A stretch of DNA of 64,000 nt, taken from an uncultured Clostridium sp. Its GTDB lineage: Bacteria; Bacillota; Clostridia; TANB77; CAG-508. The notes under the pieces are model-generated. The model searched no databases. It saw nothing but the letters and a program-made list of their open reading frames with translations, and had not been told where the DNA came from. Below are positions 56,166 to 64,000 of the stretch, piece after piece. A program made the translations under genes and the position numbers. The stretch covers positions 1 to 64,000 of the forward strand of contig CAOKLQ010000002.1 of the NCBI GenBank assembly GCA_948469315.1. The letters are read 5' to 3'. Position 1 is the stretch's first letter. Every line of letters starts with the position of its first letter.

Positions 56166-56777
56166 TTACCTTTCCAACAATTTCAAAAGTGCTTCCTGTT
56201 GCTCTTTTGATAGTTTTGATAATTTTTCTGATAATTCATCTTTACTTGAATTGTTAGTTTCTTTAATATTGTCTACTTTTGTTTCTGTTTCTTCTTTTAT
56301 AATTTCTTGTTTAGAGTTTTCCAGCTTTATTCCATATTTCTTTTTAGCCTTTTCAAGCATCTTTGCTTGTTTTTGTTTCCTTTTTATTTCTTTAATTTCA
56401 GATTTTGTAGTTTTAGAACTTTCAATCTTTTTTGATTTTTTCTTATTTTTCTTTTGATGTTGAAGCATATACTCCTCATCAGTTATATAATGTATAGGCT
56501 TTGCAAAAAGAAAATAGTGTCTAAACCAGTAAGGAATTATCTTTTCGGCTGGTAATTCGTGTATTTTAACAAATCCTATGAAACCTAAAATTCCAGCTAT
56601 TGCAATAACTATATAACTTGTTGCTTCCTCTCCAATTTTATCTTTTAAAATTAAATATGTAGGAACAACTGTAAGTATAATTAAAATTGCAAATATCCAT
56701 TGCCTAATATTAAAGAAATATATCTTTTCTTTATAATCTTTTATTTCATCAAATACTGTAATTTCTATATTATCCAT
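56166..56777 (-). CDS. PrgI-family transfer protein
   Basis: About 204 residues. Two membrane helices (about 28-46 and 54-72) and the LPAEKIIPYWFRHYFLFAKP signature of the PrgI/TcpE family, followed by a long Lys/Glu-rich cytoplasmic tail. A channel component adjacent to VirB4. ATG at 56777 is preceded by AGGAGGTC. Confidence 0.85.
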   Translation of the reverse strand: MDNIEITVFDEIKDYKEKIYFFNIRQWIFAILIILTVVPTYLILKDKIGEEATSYIVIAIAGILGFIGFVKIHELPAEKIIPYWFRHYFLFAKPIHYITDEEYMLQHQKKNKKKSKKIESSKTTKSEIKEIKRKQKQAKMLEKAKKKYGIKLENSKQEIIKEETETKVDNIKETNNSSKDELSEKLSKLSKEQQEALLKLLER

Positions 56778-56779
56778 TA

Positions 56780-57607
56780 TCAATGACCTCCTGTTAATTT
56801 CTCTGCAAACTGACTTGCATATTGTATTACTGCTAAATACATTCCATTTAAAAATAGCATCGCAACTATTGTTGATATTGCATTAGTCGAGCCTACTGTA
56901 CTACTTAATCCTGCAAGTCCAATAGAATAAATATTTGTTGCTAAATATATAATTACTGCCTCTAATCCAACACTTGCTGCAAAAAGGAAATATTGAATTG
57001 CTTTGCCTCTACCTTCATCATCAGCAGCAAGTGCAATAGGAATTGGAGCAAAGGCAAAGCATAATATTAGTTTTACTACTCTTAAAAATATTTGTGTTAA
57101 AATTTGTACTATTGTTGTCATAAATGGAATGAATAGTATTAAATACAGTCCATAGGTCATAATACTATCTACAAATCCATCTGGTACTGCATTTATTAAA
57201 GTATCTGCAATGTTAATTGAAGAATTACTATTATTTATGGCGTGTGTAATACTAACAAAAATGTCATTTGTTATATTCATAATACTAGATAAGAAATCGT
57301 ATCCGTGTTGAATAAAATATTTTAGTAAAAGAAATGAAACGAAAGCCATTACTACTCGTTCCCAACTTATTCTCTCAACTTCCATTGATTTCTTAATTAG
57401 GTTAATCATAAAGAAAAGTATTAAAAGGCTTAATGCTATTGGAACGATAACATCATTGACAGTTTTTCCAATAGACCAAATATTGATTCCCTTAACACTA
57501 GAAAAATTTGTTAATTTCTCTATTGTACCAATTAAATTTCCACTATCTATTTCAATTCCGAAAACTGTAAATTTGAAACTATATAGAATTCTTATAATTC
57601 CATCCAA
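56780..57607 (-). CDS. TrbL/VirB6-like polytopic membrane protein
   Basis: 275 residues with about six to eight membrane helices (IVPIALSLLILFFMINLI, LIFLRVVKLILCFAFAP-type core, AADDEGRGKAIQYFLF). The FAPIPIALAADDEGRGKAI stretch is typical of the VirB6/TrbL-like membrane channel proteins of clostridial ICEs. It lies between Maff2-like and PrgI genes, as expected. Confidence 0.82.
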   Translation of the reverse strand: MDGIIRILYSFKFTVFGIEIDSGNLIGTIEKLTNFSSVKGINIWSIGKTVNDVIVPIALSLLILFFMINLIKKSMEVERISWERVVMAFVSFLLLKYFIQHGYDFLSSIMNITNDIFVSITHAINNSNSSINIADTLINAVPDGFVDSIMTYGLYLILFIPFMTTIVQILTQIFLRVVKLILCFAFAPIPIALAADDEGRGKAIQYFLFAASVGLEAVIIYLATNIYSIGLAGLSSTVGSTNAISTIVAMLFLNGMYLAVIQYASQFAEKLTGGH

Positions 57608-57620
57608 TTATTTCTCCTCC

Positions 57621-57939
57621 TTATAATCCAAATATTCCTTTAGATTGTGCTATTGCAACTAGCATAAACCCAGCCATAAGTGTCATTAAACCTCTTGATT
57701 TACCTTCTGCATCTTCCCTTTGCCATCCGTAGTGCAAACATTACACCACCAACCAAAGCAATAACGCCACCAATTTTAGTTAGCCAATCACAAGCAAAAT
57801 TTATAAATTCATCAATAGATCCTGTATTAGATGCTGCAAAAACTCTTGATTCTGCAAGAATTAAAGTTCCCATTGCACTTGTTCCAATAACAGTAAATTT
57901 TTCTTTTAATTTTCTAAATAATTTTTTTATCTTTTTCAT
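57621..57939 (-). CDS. Maff2-family small membrane protein, +1 frameshift at CGGA
   Basis: 105 residues after the shift. A basic start, a helix (about 15-30) ending in AES, an AASNTGSIDEFINF stretch, and a second helix (GGVIALVGGVMFAL). At 57729 the frame reads CTA CGG A. Read straight, it ends nine codons later in RCRR; with the C skipped it continues LGWQREDAEGKSRGLMTLMAGFM and VAIAQSKGIFGL, a further helix, to 57621. GWQREDAEGKSRG is typical for this family. RBS GGAGGT precedes ATG. Confidence 0.88.
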
Positions 57940-57960
57940 AATCTTTTTACCTCCAATTAA

Positions 57961-58017
57961 AAAGAGATAAATCCTTTTAAATTAGCAAAGTAAGCCAATT
58001 TCAAGATTTATCTCTTT
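57961..58017 (-). terminator. Terminator between virD4 and the Maff2-like gene
   Basis: A 13-bp perfect stem AAAGAGATAAATC (57961-57973) with its complement (58005-58017), T-rich on the minus strand. Confidence 0.85.
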
Positions 58018-58026
58018 CTTATTCAA

Positions 58027-59995
58027 TTATTTTTTTATTACTAAATCCTCAAATTGGATTACTCCAGTCTTTTTAAGATTTTTCAGATCGTTTTTATCAA
58101 CCTCTTTTATCTCTAATTTTTCAATAGGAACAGCAAATGGTAGACCAGAATCGCATAATATCTTGTAGTCTGCGTTAATACCATATTGCAATTCTCTTTT
58201 GTGATTATATAATTTTTTACCATTGTGTTCTCGTGGCTCATATAAGTCAGAATAGTTTGGATGTTCTTTCAAATTATAAAGTTTAGAATAGAAAGCTCCT
58301 ATCCCTGCTATAAATAATACACAATTACCACTAGGCATTTTTGATAACTCATCAAGAGTGGCTAATTCTCTACCAACTACATCCCAATTAGTAGAAGATG
58401 AGCCCTGTCTTGCATAAGTTCGCCCAGATGATTTTTTATACCAAGTTTTCTTGCCAAGTAATGCTACTAAATATTCTAGTGTTTCTTTACTCATACCTCC
58501 AAGAAATAAAGTGCTATCACAACAATCTAATACAGATTCCCAACTATCTTTATACTTTTGTTTTAATTGACTTAATGATTGTAAACCTACAGTAATTCCA
58601 ACATTTAAACCTCTTAAATATGCAAGTTCTTCAACAAATCGTGGTATTTCTCCTAACTGCGACCACTCATCCATATAAATTTCAAGTGGAGTTGCTAAAC
58701 TTCCACCACACAACTTTGCATTTTCATCAATAATTTCAAATATCTGTGTATAAAAAATACTAGCCAAATAGTTGAATGTATTATTACTAGGTTTCGTTAT
58801 TACAAAATAGGCAATTTTACCATTACCAATAGGCTTACTAGATTCACTATTTATTTGTTTTAATAATGGAGAATTGTCATCTAATGGCATACCTATTCTG
58901 TTAAGTTCCATTGTATCAGTTTCAGTCATATTTGCAATTTCCTTAATGTTAAATGAAGCTAATCTTGCAGTTGCAACCATTATAATTGTTGACATCATTT
59001 TTGGTGCAGATGCTGCAACTTTAAAATGCTTGTACTGTTTCACTCCTATTGCTTCTGGCTCATCTTTGGCCCAATTATCAAAAAGTCTATCTAAATTTGA
59101 AACACCAGTCGAATCTGGATTCGATAAACGAATTAAATTTAAAACTGTTGTAAAATTCTGATGAGCCTTATCATAGTGGCGAATAGTGTAATAGAATAAT
59201 GCTTGAAGATATATCATCTCTGCTTTTTCCCAAAATGGATCTCCAGAAGTATTTTGTATATTTTCGCTTTTAGTATTTGCCATTATTGTATTTATTAAGC
59301 TCATTACATCATCTTCTTGTATAGGATGTTCTTCATCATAATAACCAATATTATTATGATTTTCTTTAATATACATAAGTGGATTGTAGCAATCAGAACA
59401 AGATTTATCATCAAGATTAAGAACTTTTATTGTATATCCTTTTTGCTTTAATGAATACCCACAATCTCGAAGCAACTCTCCGTTTAGGATCGGTTACAAT
59501 TATTGTTCCATTTGCATTTAAGATATTCGGCTTAAAATAATATCTTGACTTACCACTTCCAGGCCTACCTATTAAAATAACGTGCCTATTCATTTTGCTA
59601 ATTTTCATATTTTTAGAAATAAGTTCTGTCTGTGTTAAAATCATATTATTCTCAAAATTCTTATCTCTTTTATCTTTTATATCCTTTGCAGTTTTCCATT
59701 CAGCAGAGCCATAAGTATTTTCTTGTATGTTCTTTTTATTTTGCATTTTATATGTTTCATAAAGCATTAAAGCAAAAAAAGACACCCCAATAGATACAAG
59801 AATATTATTTCTTGAAAAATCTATTGGAGTGTTTATTTTATATAATTCATTCAAAGCAATAGTGAAATAGTCTAGCGACCAATTTCCACCATTGCTAGAT
59901 ACCAGAGTTGTTACTCGTAACATATAATAACCTATGATTGCAAAAACTATTACAAATATTACTTTTGAACTCTTTTTATTTCTTTTCACCAGCAT
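58027..59995 (-). CDS. virD4: VirD4/TraG-type coupling protein, +1 frameshift at CGGA
   Basis: About 655 residues after the shift. Two N-terminal membrane helices, Walker A LIGRPGSGKSRYYFKPN, and Walker B-region IYMDEWSQLGEIPRF. It couples the relaxosome to the channel. At 59482 the frame reads AAA CGG A. Read straight, it breaks into a short foreign tail; with the C skipped it reads VTDPKGELLRDCGYSLKQKG, the conserved VirD4 sequence, and continues to 58027. RBS AGGTGAG precedes ATG. Confidence 0.93.
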
Positions 59996-60016
59996 ATTTA
60001 TCTCACCTACCTTCTT

Positions 60017-60427
60017 TTAATAATCTAAATTTATTGTTTCCTTTTCATTAACTTTATCTGGAGTAATTATATGAATATTCTCTCTTGCTTTTATTTCATC
60101 AAAAGTATAATCATCCCAAGTCCAACCTATAGAGCCAAAATCATATACTTCTTTTGTTCCATCTTTTGTATTTATAGTCTTTTTCTCTGCTATATCTGTT
60201 GCAATAACTTTGTCATTTTCCAGTGTTTTACAAATATAACAATCTGTATATTTATCATATATAATTTGAAAATCTTTTGTAGAAAAGTTGTTTACAAATA
60301 GTTCTGCAATACTTCTTTCAAAGTATGGTCTAGCCCATCCATTCCAACGCTCATTTTTTATATGATAGCCTTCATAGTATTCACTATTTCCTATGTTAAA
60401 ATATGCTTTTTCTTGTAAATTCTCCAT
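60017..60427 (-). CDS. Hypothetical ICE protein
   Basis: 137 residues, soluble, aromatic-rich (YFNIGNSEYYEGYHIKNERW, WTWDDYTFDEIKA). ATG at 60427 is preceded by AGGTGATTAGA. It lies between the PcfB-like gene and virD4. No domain recognised. Confidence 0.55.
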   Translation of the reverse strand: MENLQEKAYFNIGNSEYYEGYHIKNERWNGWARPYFERSIAELFVNNFSTKDFQIIYDKYTDCYICKTLENDKVIATDIAEKKTINTKDGTKEVYDFGSIGWTWDDYTFDEIKARENIHIITPDKVNEKETINLDY

Positions 60428-60428
60428 T

Positions 60429-61673
60429 CTAATCACCTACCTCTTTTTCATCTGTTATATTTATTTCAATATTTTTATCTTCTGTAATAGTATTAGATTT
60501 TGCAACTTCTTTCTCTAATTGTTCAAATATATTATGCTTTTCCAAATCCTCATTCACTACATTTCTTTTTTTTTCCTTTTCTGCAAGTTCTTTTACATCA
60601 TTTTTAAGAACAGTCCAAATACACTCATTTTCATTTCTTTTCATAATATAATTTTTACCACTTAATGTTTCATAAGTTTGTTTTTCTTGCTCTCCAACTT
60701 TAGTTTTAAAAGAAATAAGCTCATCTTGCGATTTTATATTCCATTGGAGATTTTTATTGTCTGATCCATATACTCGAATTTGTCCTGCATTGTTAAATCC
60801 AAGTTCTGAATATCTTTCTAAATGTTTATTTTCAAAATATACATTTGCAGTTTGTTTATCTTCCTCCTCATCTACAGTTACTCGTAATCCATAAGGTATT
60901 TCTACTGCATCTAGCTCATCTTGAATACTCATAAAAGAAGAAAAAGGCATTGAATGAATACAAAAATCTTTTGTAAACTCATCAATTCCTACTTCACCAA
61001 TTTCGTGTAGGTGTAATTTATCAGATAGATCTTTAAGTTGTTGAACATTTAAAGCCATTCCTTCTTCTTTTGCTTTTTCAATAGCAACCTGTGTATTTTC
61101 ATCAAATAAATCTTTTGATATTCTAGTTCTATATTCAATTAAATCTGCAATTCTATCATTCATATAGCTTTGTTTAGATTTATTAAAATATATATTATAT
61201 CTTTTATTTTGATGTGATTTTACTTGTTCTGACTGTTTTTCTTCATATACAGACATAAGTTTATTTATATGTAAAAATTTTGCTATTTTAGGAAAATGTG
61301 CTTTGAAATCGCTCAAATTCTTCAATCTTCTAGCATAACGAGTTATTCTTTTTTGTTGAAATAGAGATTTTTTCTTACCAAATTCACTTTTATCTGTAGT
61401 TAATTTTCTCTCACTTGCAACAACTCTAATACCATCCTTTTGACATTTTTCCATTACTCTAATAGTTTCATCATAAGACAAGTTAGTTATTTTTTCTAGT
61501 TCCTTTGTTGGTCCATCTTTTTGGACTGCTTTTATTCCTTCAACAAAATAATGATAACTAAATATTGAAAAAGGTTTTAAGATATATTTAAAAAAGTCTT
61601 TTATCCCTGTTTTAGTTGCTCTCTCAGCTCCTTCGTAAACTTGTGTTGCATCACTTTTATTAGTAGCTTGCAC
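60429..61673 (-). CDS. PcfB/DUF3801-like conjugation protein
   Basis: 414 residues. The N-terminal part (ATKTGIKDFFKYILKPFSIF, DETIRVMEKCQKDGIRVVASER) resembles the PcfB (DUF3801) proteins that stand next to VirD4 in Gram-positive elements. The middle is basic and helical, the C-terminal part acidic. GTG start at 61673 after AGGTGATT, overlapping the primase end. Assignment is by short motifs and position, so moderate. Confidence 0.55.
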   Translation of the reverse strand: MQATNKSDATQVYEGAERATKTGIKDFFKYILKPFSIFSYHYFVEGIKAVQKDGPTKELEKITNLSYDETIRVMEKCQKDGIRVVASERKLTTDKSEFGKKKSLFQQKRITRYARRLKNLSDFKAHFPKIAKFLHINKLMSVYEEKQSEQVKSHQNKRYNIYFNKSKQSYMNDRIADLIEYRTRISKDLFDENTQVAIEKAKEEGMALNVQQLKDLSDKLHLHEIGEVGIDEFTKDFCIHSMPFSSFMSIQDELDAVEIPYGLRVTVDEEEDKQTANVYFENKHLERYSELGFNNAGQIRVYGSDNKNLQWNIKSQDELISFKTKVGEQEKQTYETLSGKNYIMKRNENECIWTVLKNDVKELAEKEKKRNVVNEDLEKHNIFEQLEKEVAKSNTITEDKNIEINITDEKEVGD

Positions 61674-64000
61674 TTGGAATCACCTCTTTCTCCATTGAAA
61701 TTTCATATAGTTTAAAATATTTATGATAGAAGTCATCTAAAGTTAGTCTTGACATCCATTTTTTAGTCTTTTGTGTTTCATCTATTGCATATTCGCTCAT
61801 ATTTGCAGAATTTGAATGAGAACTTAATATTTGCAATTTATCATTATCTTTCCTATATAGTTGTTTTGGAATAAATACTTGTGTTCCACTATCAATAGGC
61901 AAATAAATTCCCTTATATGATTCTTTTTCATTACCAGACAACTTGATAAAAATAGACATATCTTTATTACTTTTTGCAGTTTCAACTTGTGTATTTTGTA
62001 GTTCATCTTGTTGTTTTTCTTTTACTATTTCCTGTGTCTTTTCAAATTCTTCTTTTGTATCTTTAATTATATTTTCTGGAGTTAATCCTAAAATATTTTT
62101 GTTGTTATTGAATACAAGCAATGTCTTATACTTATCATTGTTTACATATTTTCTACTTAAAGCAGATTTCATATCTTCTGGGTATGCAAGAGCATATCTT
62201 ACTGCTTCCATAACATTTTCATTTTTAAATCTTTCTATTGCCTGTTCTTTCATTGCTTCTACATAAGTTTTAGGAAATAATCTAGCAAATTGTATGGAAT
62301 TGTTTGCAATATACAATTCTTCATATTCATCTGGACTATTTTCTATTAGTTCTTTTACACTAGAATCAAAACTTTCCTCATATTGCTTTAATACAATATC
62401 TTTTTGCTCTATTGTTAATTTTATATCTACTATATTACCATCTGCATCATAGCTTTTCACATTGTCTAGTAGTTTCTCTAATATAAATGCTTTATCTTCT
62501 TTGAATTTTATATAATCATCCGAAGTATAGATATATTCATTTATATATCTTTTAATATCTATTGTGTTTTCGCCATCTTTCAAATAATTTTCATTATTTA
62601 GTGTTTTCTCAATAATTTCTTCACTCAATGCGTTAGTTTCAAGATACTTTTGTAAAATTCTATCTTGATGATCTATAGCATATTTTTTTAAATGATTCAT
62701 TATAAAATAGTAAAAATATAATCCTTTATATCTTTCTACTCTGGATAATTGTTCAACTTTTTTAGGCATAATAATATCTTCAACCTCCTCACTCTTAAAA
62801 TTCGTATTGGCTACTATATATTCTTTAAAACGAATAATATCTTTTGTATCTTTAATTAAGCCATCTTTTTGCATCTTTTTATAAATTGCATATATATTAT
62901 CAGTATTTAGTTTTTGTTCTTGTAAATACTTGTTTTCAAGCAAAAAAATAAAGGCTGACACCTTTGTTTTATAAATATCCTCTTTTTTGATATTTGCAAC
63001 TTGTAAATCACCAAAATCTTTGTATTTACCATCTAATTTTGATATATTTAATACATTTACTTCTAGTCCTTCATTTAATAATTCTGGTATTACTCTAATC
63101 ATAGCATTTTTACCAGCATCATCATTATCAAGTGAAAGAGTAATTTCGCATTTTAGTTTTTTTAGTAATTCAATTTGTTCTTTTGTTAAGGCTGTTCCCA
63201 TTATTCCTACAGTATTTGCAAATCCCCTAGAATTAGCACTTATAACATCCATATATCCTTCAACTACTATTATTTCATAATCTCTAGCAAAAGATTTCGC
63301 TTTATGATAATTAAATAATAATTTGCTTTTACTAAAAATTTCTGTTTCTTTTGTATTAAGATACTTTGGTTTTACAGAATCATATATTCCTCTTGCTCCA
63401 AATCCAACTGGATTACCAAATTCATCAAAAATTGGTATGGTTATTCTTAAATTAAATACATCTGCGTACCCATAATATTCATTGACTTCTTCTGTTATTC
63501 CAGCAGCCTTTAAATCTTCTACTTTATACTTTTTTCGCAAATTACCAGTCATATAATAAGCATCAGGATTATATCCTATATGGAAATTCTTAATTATTTC
63601 TTCTGGCAAATTTCTTTTATGTAAGTATTCGAGTGTTTTTTTCCCTTTAATATTATTTACTTCTAATTCATCTTCTGAAAGTCTAATTGCATCCTTTAGA
63701 ATATTAGATAATAACTTTTTTCTCTTTTGTTCTTCGGTTAGCGATACGCTATTATTTTGTGGAATAGCAATGTTTAGATGTTGTATATCTATTGCCTTTT
63801 GCATTGCTTCTAATGTACTAATAGAATTGTGATTGATTTCAGTTTCATACTTTTGTATGAATGATATTGCATTTCCTCCAGAGCCACAAGCAAAACATTT
63901 GGCAATACCTTTATTGGTATTTACCATCATAGAAGGATGTGTATCATTATGAAAAGGGCAAGTACATTTATTTCTACTGACTTTTAATCCATAATATTCA
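61660..64000 (-). CDS. DnaG-type primase (5' end outside the window)
   Basis: The frame continues to the right edge. It begins (in view) with a CHC2 zinc finger, KCTCPFHNDTHPS and GIAKCFACGSGGNAISFI, then a primase core, a TOPRIM domain (IVVEGYMDVISANSRG, TLSLDNDDAGKNAM) and a C-terminal extension of about 400 residues with helical and beta parts. It makes primers for replication of transferred DNA. About 780 residues in view. The stop overlaps the next gene. Confidence 0.9.
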   Translation of the reverse strand, partial: EYYGLKVSRNKCTCPFHNDTHPSMMVNTNKGIAKCFACGSGGNAISFIQKYETEINHNSISTLEAMQKAIDIQHLNIAIPQNNSVSLTEEQKRKKLLSNILKDAIRLSEDELEVNNIKGKKTLEYLHKRNLPEEIIKNFHIGYNPDAYYMTGNLRKKYKVEDLKAAGITEEVNEYYGYADVFNLRITIPIFDEFGNPVGFGARGIYDSVKPKYLNTKETEIFSKSKLLFNYHKAKSFARDYEIIVVEGYMDVISANSRGFANTVGIMGTALTKEQIELLKKLKCEITLSLDNDDAGKNAMIRVIPELLNEGLEVNVLNISKLDGKYKDFGDLQVANIKKEDIYKTKVSAFIFLLENKYLQEQKLNTDNIYAIYKKMQKDGLIKDTKDIIRFKEYIVANTNFKSEEVEDIIMPKKVEQLSRVERYKGLYFYYFIMNHLKKYAIDHQDRILQKYLETNALSEEIIEKTLNNENYLKDGENTIDIKRYINEYIYTSDDYIKFKEDKAFILEKLLDNVKSYDADGNIVDIKLTIEQKDIVLKQYEESFDSSVKELIENSPDEYEELYIANNSIQFARLFPKTYVEAMKEQAIERFKNENVMEAVRYALAYPEDMKSALSRKYVNNDKYKTLLVFNNNKNILGLTPENIIKDTKEEFEKTQEIVKEKQQDELQNTQVETAKSNKDMSIFIKLSGNEKESYKGIYLPIDSGTQVFIPKQLYRKDNDKLQILSSHSNSANMSEYAIDETQKTKKWMSRLTLDDFYHKYFKLYEISMEKEVIPSASY

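Larger units (their letters stand above)
35108..64000 (-). mobile_element. Integrative conjugative element (partial, right end outside the window)
   Basis: A contiguous minus-strand set: primase, PcfB-like protein, VirD4, Maff2-like, TrbL/VirB6-like, PrgI, VirB4, NlpC/P60 hydrolase, two DNA methyltransferases, a polyvalent zincin, an oriT-like region, MobC and a relaxase. This is the full set for mating-pair formation and DNA transfer of a Gram-positive ICE. The left end abuts a truncated ABC transporter gene. No integrase, excisionase or attachment site is visible. Confidence 0.85.

Noticed and set aside
2784..59482. Random sequencing indels as the cause of the eight frame breaks
   Set aside because: Not excluded, but random errors would not fall on in-frame CGG-A in eight of eight cases. 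They would favour homopolymers. A systematic motif-specific error remains the serious alternative and is kept as the test in the findings.
1..64000. CRISPR array, rRNA operon or prophage
   Set aside because: No regularly spaced repeats, no rRNA-like sequence and no capsid, tail or terminase genes were seen.

Overview
The window is very AT-rich (about a quarter G+C by eye) and reads as a low-GC, spore-forming Bacillota, most likely an uncultivated gut-type Clostridia. Support comes from sleB, yabP and yabQ (spore cortex/coat genes), an Asp23/AmaP pair, nusB-xseA-xseB, formate-THF ligase, RqcH, rho, an RF2 gene with the classical +1 frameshift, AGGAGG-type ribosome binding sites and many U-run hairpin terminators. 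The species cannot be named from the sequence.

Layout. 1-4.6 kb: surface proteins (MBG-type repeats, small anchored proteins, a sortase, a cohesin/dockerin-type protein). 4.7-10.5 kb: Asp23-AmaP, nusB, xseA, xseB, a YuiD-like membrane protein, fhs. 10.5-15.3 kb: a hairpin RNA, sleB, ppaC, rqcH, rplU, rpmA. 15.3-25.3 kb: gene-poor accessory region with a dispersed repeat family, decayed genes, a papain-like protein, a parA-parB cassette and an adhesin gene broken by repeat sequence. 25.4-34.8 kb (minus strand): a ClpC/FtsH chimera, rho, divIC-yabQ-yabP, a beta-CASP nuclease, aspartokinase, prfB. About 35.1 kb to the right edge (minus strand): an integrative conjugative element with primase, VirD4, Maff2-like, TrbL-like, PrgI, VirB4, NlpC/P60 hydrolase, DNA methyltransferases, a polyvalent zincin, a likely oriT, MobC, and a relaxase split by a group II intron. 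No integrase is in view.

The main discovery candidate is translational. Eight recognisable genes (sortase, xseA, YuiD-like, rqcH, intron reverse transcriptase, virB4, Maff2-like, virD4) are broken in frame, and in all eight the break is at an in-frame CGG codon followed by A. Skipping the C, so that CGGA is read as Gly (GGA), restores the conserved protein every time: the sortase arginine, DPxGE in VirB4 and VirD4, the second membrane helix of the Maff2-like protein, the normal XseA and RqcH sequences. The only other in-frame CGG codons in intact genes, four in number, are followed by T or C, lie in two genes, and do not break the frame. This looks like genome-wide programmed +1 frameshifting, or a quadruplet Gly codon CGGA, shared by chromosome and mobile element. 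A systematic sequencing artefact is the main alternative.

Second in interest is a soluble protease that joins Clp-N-like and ClpC-type AAA+ domains to an FtsH-type M41 zinc peptidase.
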